DNA of 64,000 bases from Dactylosporangium vinaceum (GCF_019904175.1 NZ_CP061913.1:868001-932000); one strand, 5' to 3'. Shown: positions 44,239 through 54,064, counted from the stretch's first letter. The notes: generated from the sequence alone by a model not told the origin. Program-made: numbers and translations.

Positions 44239-47121
44239 ATGATCCGAGTTCTTGGGAAATTTGAGATCGCCCCACTTGACGGCGCGCAACCGCCGCCACT
44301 GACCCCGAAGGCCCAGCAAGTGCTGGCGATGCTCGTCATGCGCGCGAACCGGCTGGTGCTCAACACCGACCTGGCGAAACTGTGGCCCTCGGCGCGCTCC
44401 GTCGAGACTCAGATCCACAAGTACACCGGGACGGTTCGTGCGTTGATCAAGGATCTTGACCTGGGCGATGTCGTCAACCATCACGGCCAGGGCTATGAAC
44501 TGAAGGTCGCTGCGCAACTCGTCGATCTGCTCGTCTTCGAACGGCACGTTCTTACCGCCGACGCCGCCGCCAAGCAGCGCGACCATGACACCGAGCGGAC
44601 CGAGCTCGCGGCGGCGGTCCGGCTGTGGAGCGGTACGAGGCTGTTCGGTGGCGTGGCCGACCACGTCATCGAGATCCTCGGCGACGCGCCCGAGCGCAGC
44701 CGGCGCCGGGCGCTGATCCGCCTCGCCGACCTTGAACTGGCCCGCGGTAACGGCGACGAGGTGCTGGAACAGCTTCGGGCCGAGTTCGACGCGGACCCCA
44801 CCGATGGTCAGCTGTGCCGGCTGCTCATGATCGTCCTGTTCCGCACCGAGCATCCGCCGCCGGAGCCGCTCAAGGTGTTCGACCGTCACAAGGAGGTCCT
44901 GAACGAGCAGCTCGGCCGCACGCCCGACACGCAGTTGATCAAGCTCAGGTATGCGGTCGCATCCGGCGACGGCGCGGCCGTCGATGAGGTCTACGGGGCC
45001 CGGGCCAGCAGCGCTGCCGTCATCGGGCCCCCGAAGCAGCTCCCCCCGAAGCCGGCCGATTTCGTCGGCCGGGAACGTGAGACCGACCAGATTCGGTGGC
45101 TGCTCACCCCGCCGGCGAGCGATGCTCCGCCGGTCGTCGTGATCCCTGGGCCGCCCGGCATCGGTAAGACGACCTTGGCTCAGAAGGTCGGCCATGCCGT
45201 GGCCAGGCAGTTCCCTGATGGACAGATCTATTTGGAGCTCGGCGGCACGTCGGCTAGGCCCTTGCCGGCCGCCGAAGCGATGGCGCTGGTGCTCCACGCT
45301 TTGCACACGCCGAAGATCCCAGACGGCTACAAGCAGCGGCTCGACCTGTTCCGCACGACTATGGCCGAGCGGCGCGTCCTGCTGGTTCTCGACGATGCCG
45401 GCGACGAGCTCCAGGTGTCCGACCTCATCCCCGGCGGACCGGGCTCCGCAGTGCTCATCACATCGCGGAGCCGGCTGCCGGGCGTCGCGGGTGCGCACCA
45501 CATCGCCGAACTGCAGCGGCTGTCGGTCGCTGACGCTGTACGGCAGTTTCAGTTGATCTTGCGCCGCTGCGAACCCAGCGCGCCGGCTGAGCTCGACGCC
45601 GAGCAGCGCATCGCCGGACTGTGCGACGGGCTGCCGCTCGCGGTGTACCTCGCCGCCATGCTGCGCTGCGGCCTGCCCGGGCGCAGCACCACGGATCTTG
45701 CCGATCAGATCGCCGCGCAGCCGATCGGGACGCTCGCCTGGCAAGGCAAGAGCGTCGCGCGATGCATCGGCGCCGGGCTCGAGCGGCACGGTCCGGAGGC
45801 TGTGCGGCTGTTCCTCGGTCTGGGCCTGACCGCGATCGAGGAATTCGGCCGCTGGAGCGCCGAGGCGATTCTCGGCACCGAGGTTGACCACGACGCGGCG
45901 CTGGACCAGCTCGTCCGGGCGGGCCTGCTTCGGGTCGTCACACCCGGCCGCTTCCGGTTCGACGCGCTCACCCGCGACTACGCCCGCCAGCGGGCCCAGG
46001 AGGAGCTGGACGACGCCACGTGCCGCAACATTCTCGAACGGGTCTACGGCGTGCTCGCCGCCTGCGCGAGACACGCGAACCGCGGGATCTACGGAGGCGA
46101 CTTCGAGGTCATCCATCCGGACCGGCTGTTGCCGCAGGTGTCGTCGCGCACGCGCGGAGCTGTCGAGGTGGCACCGATGGTGTGGTTCGCGGCCGAACGG
46201 AGCAACCTGACCGCGGCGATCGCGCACACCGCAGCGATCGGCATGAGTGAGCTGTGCTGGGACCTGAGTCTCACCGCGCACGAATACCACAACGTCACAG
46301 GCCACCTCGCCGACTGGGTTCCGACGCACGTAACGGCCCTGGATGCCGCCGTGGCCGCGGGCGACCGGCGAGGCGAGGCGGCGATGCTGATGATCCTGGG
46401 CCAGCCGTCGGTGCTCGACACCCGCTCGCCGGCAGTGACGGACGTGACGGCCATGCGGCGCGCGGTCGCCTATTTCCGGCAGGAGCACGACCCGCACGGC
46501 CTGGCGATCGCGCTGCGCACGCTCGGCAACCATTTGCGTCGCGGCGGCCGGTTCGATGCGGCGATCGAAGCCTTCACCGAATCGTCGCAGTACTTCGAGC
46601 AGGTCGGCGATGCGGTCGGCCAATGGCAGTCCCGGCGTTACATCGGCCAGTGTCACCTTGACCGCGGCGACCTCGAGCAGGCGATGCAGTACCTCACCGA
46701 TGCCGCCGACCGGGCCCGGGCGTTGGGCGAGGCGCGGCTGCGGGCCCAGAGCGCCTATTGGCTCGGCCGAGCTCAGCTGGCCAGGGGCCTCCGGCAGCGG
46801 GCAAACGAGCACTTCCAGTACGTCAAAGCGACAGTCGGTGTCGATCCCATCGGCAGCGCTCGGGCGTTGCACGGCCTCGGCGACATCGCCGCGCTGGACG
46901 GCGAACCAGCGGCTGCCCGGCAGTACTTCACCACCGCGCTGACGATGGCGCACAACCACGGCGGAGACGCTGTCCTGGAGGGGCGGATCCATTTGTCGCT
47001 GGCCGATTTGGTGTCACAGCCCAGAGAACGGGCCGAGCACCTGCAGCGGGCAGTCGACTGCTTCGACGCCGGCCACGCGGGCTACCTCTGCGACCAGGCA
47101 AAGGCGAAGCTCCGGTCGTGA
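44239..47121 (+). CDS. AfsR/SARP-like STAND regulator, second copy
   Basis: The 960-residue product has a winged helix (MIRVLGKFEIAPLDG start, about 1-90), BTAD (about 95-245), NB-ARC with P-loop GPPGIGKTT (about 304-312) and Walker B VLLVLDD (about 380-386), and C-terminal TPR repeats (RSAYWLGR-like AQSAYWLGRAQLARG, about 735-750; final repeat with RAEHLQRAVDCF). ATG 44239 aligns with the start of the paralogue at 42143; ATG 44212 is an alternative nine codons upstream. It precedes the 47.3-56.8 kb operon on the same strand and is its likely activator. Confidence 0.88.
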   Translation: MIRVLGKFEIAPLDGAQPPPLTPKAQQVLAMLVMRANRLVLNTDLAKLWPSARSVETQIHKYTGTVRALIKDLDLGDVVNHHGQGYELKVAAQLVDLLVFERHVLTADAAAKQRDHDTERTELAAAVRLWSGTRLFGGVADHVIEILGDAPERSRRRALIRLADLELARGNGDEVLEQLRAEFDADPTDGQLCRLLMIVLFRTEHPPPEPLKVFDRHKEVLNEQLGRTPDTQLIKLRYAVASGDGAAVDEVYGARASSAAVIGPPKQLPPKPADFVGRERETDQIRWLLTPPASDAPPVVVIPGPPGIGKTTLAQKVGHAVARQFPDGQIYLELGGTSARPLPAAEAMALVLHALHTPKIPDGYKQRLDLFRTTMAERRVLLVLDDAGDELQVSDLIPGGPGSAVLITSRSRLPGVAGAHHIAELQRLSVADAVRQFQLILRRCEPSAPAELDAEQRIAGLCDGLPLAVYLAAMLRCGLPGRSTTDLADQIAAQPIGTLAWQGKSVARCIGAGLERHGPEAVRLFLGLGLTAIEEFGRWSAEAILGTEVDHDAALDQLVRAGLLRVVTPGRFRFDALTRDYARQRAQEELDDATCRNILERVYGVLAACARHANRGIYGGDFEVIHPDRLLPQVSSRTRGAVEVAPMVWFAAERSNLTAAIAHTAAIGMSELCWDLSLTAHEYHNVTGHLADWVPTHVTALDAAVAAGDRRGEAAMLMILGQPSVLDTRSPAVTDVTAMRRAVAYFRQEHDPHGLAIALRTLGNHLRRGGRFDAAIEAFTESSQYFEQVGDAVGQWQSRRYIGQCHLDRGDLEQAMQYLTDAADRARALGEARLRAQSAYWLGRAQLARGLRQRANEHFQYVKATVGVDPIGSARALHGLGDIAALDGEPAAARQYFTTALTMAHNHGGDAVLEGRIHLSLADLVSQPRERAEHLQRAVDCFDAGHAGYLCDQAKAKLRS

Positions 47122-47273
47122 GCCCACGGGTCCGCTACGGATGCGTTCAGATCCGGGTGGGCCGGCGGGGCACCGGTAGGTCACAGGCAGAGCAGTGGTA
47201 GCAGAGCCGCCGAGACTGGGTCGCAGACACCTCGTGAACGTGGCGTCCCTCGATCTGCGCGAAAGGTCTCCGC

Positions 47274-48035
47274 ATGCGCTGCACGCTCCTGCGACTGGTC
47301 TGCGCCGTGCTCGTGGCGCTGACGCTCACTGCCTGCGATCCGGTCAATGCTGGCACCGAGCCCGGTGGCAATGCATCCTCCGCGGGCAAGCCCTCCGCTG
47401 CGAACGGAACGCCCACCGGGCGGCCGCCGTCGCCTTCCGCGGCCGCTGCGAACAGCGCGGTGCCGAAGAGTTATGAGCACGACCTCGACGTCGCGTTCGC
47501 GACCGTCGTCGAGTTCTGGAAGGAGCGTTTCGCCGAGGACGGGCGTACCTTCCGGCCGGTGTCGCGAATCGTGCCGTACACCAGCGGCAACGGTCCTAAG
47601 TGCGGCCAGGAGAAGCTCGGCGCCCGCAACGCGGCCTACTGCGGCGGCGGCCCGAACGACTTCATCGGCTATGACACCGCCTGGCTGCGGACGCAGTGGC
47701 AGCAGATCGGCGACACGTTCGTCTACTTCCTGGTCGGCCATGAATACGCCCACGCCGCACAGCTGCAACTCGACCTGAGTTCCTCGTACACCATCCAACA
47801 CGAGCTGCAGGCCGACTGTTTCGCCGGCGCCTACCTCGGCACTTCGGTGGACGAGCACCGGCTCACGCTCGACGACGGCGACCTGGAAGAACTGTTCAAC
47901 GGCATCGCCACGGTCGGTGACGGCGAGGGTGTCGGCTGGCTGGATGCCGGGGCGCACGGCGCCGCGCTGGAACGGCGAGCCGCCTTCTTCGCCGGCTACT
48001 TCACCTCCGCCGGCACCTGCACCACCAAATTCTGA
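47274..48035 (+). CDS. zinc-metallopeptidase lipoprotein (YpfJ-like)
   Basis: The 253-residue product has a lipoprotein signal with lipobox LTAC (Cys21), a Ser/Pro-rich linker (about 25-65) and a neutral zinc metallopeptidase domain. The active site reads VGHEYAHAAQ (HExxH, about 159-168), with the downstream ligand helix HELQADCFAGAYLG (about 180-193). This matches the putative neutral zinc metallopeptidase family. It would act outside the membrane, for example in processing a surface or secreted protein. It opens a run of eight same-strand genes. RBS GAAAGG precedes the ATG. Confidence 0.85.
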   Translation: MRCTLLRLVCAVLVALTLTACDPVNAGTEPGGNASSAGKPSAANGTPTGRPPSPSAAAANSAVPKSYEHDLDVAFATVVEFWKERFAEDGRTFRPVSRIVPYTSGNGPKCGQEKLGARNAAYCGGGPNDFIGYDTAWLRTQWQQIGDTFVYFLVGHEYAHAAQLQLDLSSSYTIQHELQADCFAGAYLGTSVDEHRLTLDDGDLEELFNGIATVGDGEGVGWLDAGAHGAALERRAAFFAGYFTSAGTCTTKF

Positions 48036-48068
48036 GCCGCCTGACCCCGACGCGTATCAGGAGTAAAC

Positions 48069-48794
48069 GTGAGCAGATCGGAGGTGACCCGCCAGTGGAC
48101 GGCTCGCCCGGCCCCGCCCGTGCCGTACCGGCCCCATCAGCGGCTCGCGGACTGGTTTCACGGATTTCGGGACGGCCACAAGCATCTGCCCGTGGTCGTC
48201 GCCGATGGGGAGCCGGTCACGGATCCGGTCGTGACAACCCCGACGATCGCCGCGCTCAGGCATCGGGCAGCCGACCAGATCGAGGCGGAGCGGCTGCTCT
48301 TCCTAGGGCAGCGGCAGGCCTTGGCCGCCGCTGAGCAGGAGGCCGCCGCCGACCTCGGTGCGGCTCGCCGGCGACTCGACGAAGCCACGCTGAAGCTCGA
48401 CCAGTCGAGCGTGCCGCTGGATGACAAGGATCTGCTGGAGCGTCGCACCGCCGAGGGAGACCGAAGCGACGCGCTGGTCCGGCAGCGCCGGCTCGCCGAG
48501 CACACCAAGGCTGCCGCCAAGGCGCTGCGGGAGCACGCGAATGCGTCGAAGGAGCACGATCGGCTGGTGCAGCAGCTCGGTGAGCTGCAGGCGACGCTGC
48601 CCCTGCTGCACGACGTCGCCGCTTCCCGGGTGCGGCGCATCAACGAGCATGCGCTGCGGCGCATCAACGCCTACTGGCGGCAGCTCGTGCTGTCGCACCC
48701 GGACGGCCCTCGGCTCAACACCGAGCTGGCCGTGGCCGGACCGGATCTGCCCGACTGGGCGCGTGATCGACCGCTCCCTCCTGGAGGTGCCTGA
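48069..48794 (+). CDS. coiled-coil protein, stand-alone copy of the ABC-protein N-terminal domain
   Basis: The 241-residue soluble product is mostly helical coiled coil (about 60-200). It begins with RLADWFHGFRDGHKHLP (about 25-41) and ends with VRRINEHALRRINAYWRQL then VLSHPDG (about 189-214). The same two motifs open and close the N-terminal 200 residues of the ABC protein encoded at 51295 (LADWYHGWRDG and VRRIHEHTHRRLATYRRRL), with a shared SVPL...RR...LVR central part. This is a domain I do not recognise from any named family. It may oligomerise with the ABC protein. Confidence 0.7.
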   Translation: MSRSEVTRQWTARPAPPVPYRPHQRLADWFHGFRDGHKHLPVVVADGEPVTDPVVTTPTIAALRHRAADQIEAERLLFLGQRQALAAAEQEAAADLGAARRRLDEATLKLDQSSVPLDDKDLLERRTAEGDRSDALVRQRRLAEHTKAAAKALREHANASKEHDRLVQQLGELQATLPLLHDVAASRVRRINEHALRRINAYWRQLVLSHPDGPRLNTELAVAGPDLPDWARDRPLPPGGA

Positions 48795-48795
48795 G

Positions 48796-49212
48796 ATGGC
48801 CCGTTTCGCCATACCCACCTCGATCCAGCTGCTGATCACCCGGCTGTTCAGCCGGGCCATGCTGGTGCCGCTGCCCGAGCCGGTCGCGTTCGCGCCCACG
48901 CCGGTCGACCTCGAACCGTTCCGCGCCGAGCTGGAACGGATGGTCGGCGGGCTGGCCCCGGAGGCCGTCGACGAGGCAACCGGCCATGTCCTGGACAACT
49001 TGATCAACACGTGGGCCGAGCGATGGATCGCCGACCTGGTCTCGGAGCACGCGGCCTATCGCGTCGCCGTCGAACGACACTTGGCGCTCGCCGATGCGTT
49101 GCTGGCGCGGCAGGTCGTGCTCAGCCATCACCGGTACCGCGCGCTGGTGGACCTGAACCGCGCATACGAGGCAGCCAAGGAAGCGCTCGAAACACCAGGA
49201 ACGAGGCACTGA
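48796..49212 (+). CDS. small helical protein of the operon
   Basis: The 138-residue product begins MARFAIPTSIQLLITRLFSR, a hydrophobic or amphipathic helix, and continues with acidic helices (PVDLEPFRAELERMVGGL, AERWIADLVSEHAAYRVAV). GGAGG lies 8 nt upstream of ATG 48796, which fixes the start within a longer open frame. The gene begins 1 bp after the previous stop and ends 1 bp before the next start, so it is firmly part of the operon. No family is recognised. Confidence 0.65.
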   Translation: MARFAIPTSIQLLITRLFSRAMLVPLPEPVAFAPTPVDLEPFRAELERMVGGLAPEAVDEATGHVLDNLINTWAERWIADLVSEHAAYRVAVERHLALADALLARQVVLSHHRYRALVDLNRAYEAAKEALETPGTRH

Positions 49213-49213
49213 C

Positions 49214-50050
49214 GTGACTCTGCAGCCCGACCCTCGACCCTCAGGGAGGACCGGTCGGCCCGGCGACGGTTACGACGACCCGACACTCGTCGCCGGTCGT
49301 TCCCGCGGGGCACTGGTGCACATCGGTGCCCTGCTACTGGCTGCGGCGGCCGACGTCGGCGCCTTCTACCAGGTCGTGGCGATCGCGATGGGTGACGAGA
49401 CGGAAGAGCCCTACGTGGTTGCCGTCGTGCTCGGCTTCACCGCCACCGTGCTGTTCCTGGCGCACGTTGCAGGCACGATGCTGCGTGACCGCAAAGCTGG
49501 TCTGACATGGGTCCGCGGCTTCGTCGCCTGGATCTGCCTAGTGGTCTGGTTCGGACTCGGATGCACCGCGTTCTACGTGCGGCTCACCGCCGAGAACGAC
49601 ACGGGTCCGGTCATCCGGACCGACGACGCGCCTGCTGCCGCCGATGTGCCCGGCCTGCACGTCACGCCGACCGCGGTGATGCTTGCCGCGCTGTACCTCG
49701 GCACCGGGTTGGTAGCGGCGGTCGGCGCTTACCTGTCGCACAACCGGGCGTACGCGGCGTTCCGGCAGGCTCGCCGCAAGCAGGCCCGGGCCGCTGGACA
49801 GGCCGCCACGGGTGCGCTGGCATTCGAGCTGGCCACCGGCAACCGGCGCCTGCAGGAGACGCTGCGCGCCGCGGCCGACGGGACCTTCGCCGAAGAGCGC
49901 TACCGGCGCTGGGCGATGGCCGAGGAGCTCAAGCAGTACGCCCGGGTCGTGATCGCGCAGCGAGCCGCGGACCCTGCGCTCACCGATGCCCTGTTCGAAC
50001 CGGATCGCAATCCGTTCCAGCCGCCGCCATCCCGGCCTTCGCTGCCCTGA
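49214..50050 (+). CDS. four-TM membrane protein of the operon
   Basis: The 278-residue product has four TM segments (about 33-57, 67-87, 100-122, 153-173) between a disordered N-terminus and a cytoplasmic basic, helical C-terminal domain (RQARRKQARAAGQAATGAL, EERYRRWAMAEELKQYARVV). The GTG start is 1 bp after the previous stop. No catalytic motif is visible; the helical tail could contact the coiled-coil proteins encoded by its neighbours. Confidence 0.65.
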   Translation: MTLQPDPRPSGRTGRPGDGYDDPTLVAGRSRGALVHIGALLLAAAADVGAFYQVVAIAMGDETEEPYVVAVVLGFTATVLFLAHVAGTMLRDRKAGLTWVRGFVAWICLVVWFGLGCTAFYVRLTAENDTGPVIRTDDAPAAADVPGLHVTPTAVMLAALYLGTGLVAAVGAYLSHNRAYAAFRQARRKQARAAGQAATGALAFELATGNRRLQETLRAAADGTFAEERYRRWAMAEELKQYARVVIAQRAADPALTDALFEPDRNPFQPPPSRPSLP

Positions 50051-50073
50051 CCGCGACAGAAGGAGTCCTTGCC

Positions 50074-51288
50074 ATGAAACACCCACTGCAGCGCTGGGCG
50101 ATTGCGGGCTTCGTGCTGATTGCCCTGTTGATGCCCACCGCCGGTTGCGATGCGTCGAAGGCGGCCCAGCCGGCCAAACCCTCCGCGCAAGACGGTGGGG
50201 GCGGTGGCGACAGGCCGTGCCCCACCGATCCCGCCCCGGTCGCCATCGCGCTCGGCGCCCGCGCCAACAGCGCCGCCCCGGCGTTGCCGCAGGCCGTGCA
50301 CGACCAGCTGGAACGCAGCATGCGCGAGGGCAAGGCGATCACCGTGTTGCGGGTGGATGGCGCACCGAGCCGTGTGCTGGCCCAGTCGTTCACGTCGGAG
50401 GCAAAGACGAAGGCGAAGATCAAGAAGGACACTGACGCTTTCGTGGCGGGCATGTTCGCCGAGTTCGAGAAGGTCCGTGCGAAGGAGCCACAGGCCGACC
50501 CCCTGCAAGCCCTGAGCCTCGCGGGGCAGGCCGCGGGTGAGGGCGGCACCGTGGTGCTGGTGGACTCCGGACTGCAAACAAAAGAGCCCCTGGACTTCCG
50601 CAACGGTCTGCTCAGTGCCGATCCGGCGGAGGTCGTCCAGTTCTTGAAAGACAACCGGCAGCTGCCGACCCTGCAGGGTCGTAACGTCCTGCTGGGCGGG
50701 CTCGCCGCCACGGTGGCTCCCCAACCGGCACTCGATCAGTCCTCGCACGACCGGGTCATCGAGCTGTGGCGAGCGATCGCCACCGCGGCCGGTGCAGCGT
50801 GTGTGTCGGTGTTCGACGGTTCCAGCGCGGCCAAGGCGGCGAGCGGCGACCTGCCGCCGGTAGCCGAGGTGATTCCGCCCGCCAAGCCGATATTTGTCCC
50901 CTGCGGGCAGACGACGCTCGCCAACGACGGGTGGGTGGGATTCAAGCCAGACGAGGCGGAGTTCGTCAACCGCGACGCGGCCCGTCAGGAGTTGAGCAAG
51001 CTGGCTGATCTGATGCTGAAGGGCCGGCAGCACGCCGAACTGATCGGCACAACCGCTACCGACGGCACCCGGGAGGGCAGGCTGAGACTGTCGGTCCAGC
51101 GAGCCGAAGTGGTGAAGAGTGTGCTGGTCGAGCTCGGTGTGCCGGCGGATCGGATCACGACAGGCGGCGTCGGCAACGAGTGGCCGGGCCGGGAACCCGA
51201 CATTGACGGTCAGGGTCATCTGATGCCCGGGCCGGCCGCGCGGAATCGGACGGTCGTCGTCAAGCTCACCTGCCCGTCGACGCGGTAG
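50074..51288 (+). CDS. OmpA-like-domain lipoprotein
   Basis: The 404-residue product has a lipoprotein signal peptide with lipobox PTAGC (Cys near residue 25), a low-complexity Gly/Asp linker, a central domain of unknown type (about 45-280, TVVLVDSGLQTKEPLDFRN) and a C-terminal OmpA-like peptidoglycan-binding domain (about 285-390). Within it, NRDAARQELSKLADLMLKG and RLSVQRAEVVKSVLVELGVP are the typical helices, and the final Arg-rich strand follows NRTVVVKL. AAGGAG lies 8 nt upstream of ATG 50074. It would link the system to the cell wall. Confidence 0.85.
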   Translation: MKHPLQRWAIAGFVLIALLMPTAGCDASKAAQPAKPSAQDGGGGGDRPCPTDPAPVAIALGARANSAAPALPQAVHDQLERSMREGKAITVLRVDGAPSRVLAQSFTSEAKTKAKIKKDTDAFVAGMFAEFEKVRAKEPQADPLQALSLAGQAAGEGGTVVLVDSGLQTKEPLDFRNGLLSADPAEVVQFLKDNRQLPTLQGRNVLLGGLAATVAPQPALDQSSHDRVIELWRAIATAAGAACVSVFDGSSAAKAASGDLPPVAEVIPPAKPIFVPCGQTTLANDGWVGFKPDEAEFVNRDAARQELSKLADLMLKGRQHAELIGTTATDGTREGRLRLSVQRAEVVKSVLVELGVPADRITTGGVGNEWPGREPDIDGQGHLMPGPAARNRTVVVKLTCPSTR

Positions 51289-51294
51289 GCCGCA

Positions 51295-54027
51295 GTGCGA
51301 CCCGTACGGTACGGACTGTTCGCCCGGCTCGCCGACTGGTATCACGGCTGGCGGGACGGCACGGCCGCCATACCGGCGAAGGTGCCGGGCAGGGGGCCGC
51401 ACCGGGTCACCACGTCGCATCGTGAGGTGCTGATCCGCCGCGCGCAGGAGGCGTTCGATCACGAGTACCTCATGCTGTTGCGCCGCCGCCGGGAAGCGAC
51501 CGAACTGGCCCAGCGTGCCCGTGAGGCGGAGCTCGGCTGCCGCGATCGCCTGGCCCGGGCCGACCGGGAGGTCGCTGCGCAGTCGGTGCCCCTGACGTCG
51601 GAGCAGCTCAACGCCCGGCGTCCCGGCGAGGAACGCCACGGCGAGACGCTCGTGCGACTGCGGCGGCGGCGTGAGCAACGCCGTCTCCGGGCGGTCGCAC
51701 TCACCGGAGCACAGGCCGCGCAGCGGGAGTTGGTCGCGGCCCGGGAGCGCCTCGCGGCCGCGATCGAGGCTGAGGAACGGCACCTGGACGCGGCCCGAGT
51801 CCGGGTGCGCCGAATCCACGAACACACGCACCGGCGGCTCGCCACATATCGGCGCCGGCTGGTGCGGTCCCACCCGCAATCGGAATGGGTCAACTCCGTG
51901 CTCGGTGTGCTCGATCCCAGCGTGCCCGGCTGGGCGCTGCCGATCCTGCTCAACGGCGAGACGGTGCCCGGACAAATGCCGGCCCGACCGCTGCCGCCGG
52001 ACGACCCGATCGAGGAGGAGCAGCCGAGCCCCACCCTCATTCCGCTGCAGGCGTCTTCGATCACCTTCGGCTCCGCAACTCCGCCGTCCGACGTCCGTGT
52101 CACCGGCTACGGTGTGGCGGCGCGGCACTTCACGCTGACACGTGAGCCGGAGGGCGTCCGACTGCGCGACCACGGGCACGGGCACGGGCCCTATGTCGAC
52201 GGCCGCCCGGTCCGTTCGGTGCTGCTGCGGCCGGGCGAGCACTTCGACTTCGTCGACCGCCGTTACCGGATCACCGACGACGGCGCGGCGGTGGCGGTCA
52301 CCGCGCTCGGCCGGTGCCGACTCGTGGTCCACGACCTGAGTTCACCCGGCCGGCTGGCCCACATGTCGTTCGTGCAGCGCGAGGGGACCCTGGTGGCGAT
52401 CATCGGGCCGTCCGGCGCGGGTAAGTCATCCTTGTTCAAGGCGTTGCTGGGTGAGATCGACGTGGCCCGATCCGCGGGTTCGCTGTATTTCCGCGGGCTC
52501 GATCTGCGCCAATACGCTGAGCAGATCCGCACGATGCTCGGCTACGTGCCGCAGGACGACGCGATGTATCACACGCTGACCGTCCGTGGCCTGCTTCGAT
52601 ATGCCGATCGTCTACGCTCTGCAGTCGCGGCTCACCACGGCGACCGGGACCGCCGGATCGAGCGGATCTGTGCCGGCCTGGATCTGACGGGACACCTCGA
52701 CCGGCTGGTCAGCACGCTGTCCGGCGGACAGCGCAAGCGGGTGTCGATCGCGATGGAGATGTTGTCGGAGCCCGACCTGCTCATGCTCGACGAGCCGACC
52801 TCCGGCCTCGATGCCCACCGCGATCGCGAGGTCATGCGGTCGCTGCGGGACTACGCGGCGGGCGGCCGGACCGTCATCGTCATCACTCATGCCCCGGAAC
52901 ATCTGCACCTCGCGGACCTGGTGCTGGTGCTCGCCCGGGACGGTCTTCCGATCTATTACGGTCCACCACGCAGTGAGCGGCGAGCCCTGGGTGTCGGCTC
53001 ATACGCCGACCTCATGCAGCTGTTGGCGGGACCTGCTGCTGAGCCGCTGGCGGCCGCATACCAGCAGGGGCAGGCTGTCGGTGAGGCGAGCCGGGAGGCT
53101 GCCGACGCGGCGGCGGCACTGCCGGACACGGCCCGTGCGATCCGGCGGCCCTGGCCCGGCCTGGCCGCGGCCCGGCAGCTGCCGGTGCTGATCCATCGGC
53201 AGTTCGTCCTAATCCGAAGTCAGGGCCTGACCCGCAACCGGGGCGAGGCGACCCGTCGCGACCGGTTGCGGGCGGTGCTGGTCGCCGCCGCCCCGCTCGT
53301 CATCGCGGCGGTCGGTGCTTGGCTCGCCGCGCTCGTCACCGGCGCCGACGGGCTCGGCGTGCCGACCGGGGACAAGGAGCCCGGGCTGACCGCAATCAGC
53401 CTGCTGACCACGCTGTCCATGCTCAACGGGCAGGCCCTGACCTATAGCAACCTGGTCACCGAGTACGAAATCATCCGCCGGGAGCACCGGACCGGGCTGA
53501 GCGTGCCGGCGTTGCTGACCGCCAAGTTTCTGGTGTTCGCCGCCATTGCGATGCTGCAGGCCGCACTGGTGACGGTGGTCTTTCTGCAATTCCGTCCAGG
53601 CCCCGCCCATCAGCTCGCTGCAACCGGCGGTGTTGAGCTCTTCGCCGGGCTGGCCGCGCTGACCATGGCGTCGATGACGCTGGGCCTGCTGATCTCGGCC
53701 GTTGCCCGGCGCTCGGAACAGGCGGTGGCATTGACGACCGTCGCTGCAATTGCGCAGATCACGCTCAACGGCATCACCTCGGACATGTCCGGCAATCGGC
53801 TGCTCAGCAGCCTCGCGGTGGTGCTGCCGGACCGATGGGGCCTCGCCGCGGTGGCTGCGTCCAGCGACCTGCGATCGATTGCGAGGCTCACCGCGCCTCA
53901 CGACGAGCTGTGGCGCCACACCTCCGGTCAGTGGCTGTTCGACCTGGCCGTCCTCGGCCTGCTGACGGTCGCCTGTTTCGCCGCGGCCGTCACCGTCCTG
54001 CGCCGCCGTCTTCGCCGCCCAAGCTGA
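51295..54027 (+). CDS. coiled-coil/FHA-like/ABC transporter fusion (ABCG-like half-transporter)
   Basis: The 910-residue product has a coiled-coil domain (about 1-200, shared with the protein at 48069), an FHA-like beta domain (about 254-335, SSITFGSATPPSDVRVTGYG, weak on phosphothreonine-binding residues), an ABC ATPase (about 342-560; Walker A GPSGAGKS 371-378, signature LSGGQ 475-479, Walker B LLMLDEP 495-501, His532) and six TM helices of ABC2 type (about 640-900). FHA-ABC2 fusions resemble mycobacterial Rv1747, a phosphorylation-controlled exporter. It starts at GTG 51295, 6 bp after the lipoprotein gene. Confidence 0.88.
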   Translation: MRPVRYGLFARLADWYHGWRDGTAAIPAKVPGRGPHRVTTSHREVLIRRAQEAFDHEYLMLLRRRREATELAQRAREAELGCRDRLARADREVAAQSVPLTSEQLNARRPGEERHGETLVRLRRRREQRRLRAVALTGAQAAQRELVAARERLAAAIEAEERHLDAARVRVRRIHEHTHRRLATYRRRLVRSHPQSEWVNSVLGVLDPSVPGWALPILLNGETVPGQMPARPLPPDDPIEEEQPSPTLIPLQASSITFGSATPPSDVRVTGYGVAARHFTLTREPEGVRLRDHGHGHGPYVDGRPVRSVLLRPGEHFDFVDRRYRITDDGAAVAVTALGRCRLVVHDLSSPGRLAHMSFVQREGTLVAIIGPSGAGKSSLFKALLGEIDVARSAGSLYFRGLDLRQYAEQIRTMLGYVPQDDAMYHTLTVRGLLRYADRLRSAVAAHHGDRDRRIERICAGLDLTGHLDRLVSTLSGGQRKRVSIAMEMLSEPDLLMLDEPTSGLDAHRDREVMRSLRDYAAGGRTVIVITHAPEHLHLADLVLVLARDGLPIYYGPPRSERRALGVGSYADLMQLLAGPAAEPLAAAYQQGQAVGEASREAADAAAALPDTARAIRRPWPGLAAARQLPVLIHRQFVLIRSQGLTRNRGEATRRDRLRAVLVAAAPLVIAAVGAWLAALVTGADGLGVPTGDKEPGLTAISLLTTLSMLNGQALTYSNLVTEYEIIRREHRTGLSVPALLTAKFLVFAAIAMLQAALVTVVFLQFRPGPAHQLAATGGVELFAGLAALTMASMTLGLLISAVARRSEQAVALTTVAAIAQITLNGITSDMSGNRLLSSLAVVLPDRWGLAAVAASSDLRSIARLTAPHDELWRHTSGQWLFDLAVLGLLTVACFAAAVTVLRRRLRRPS

Positions 54028-54064
54028 CGCGTCGCCTGTTCACGTCCGACATCGAGGAGTTGCA

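Noticed and set aside
44200..46992. 930-residue open frame on the minus strand
   Set aside because: Shadow of the second STAND regulator.
49900..52332. 810-residue open frame on the minus strand
   Set aside because: Shadow of the OmpA lipoprotein and ABC genes; no recognisable domain.
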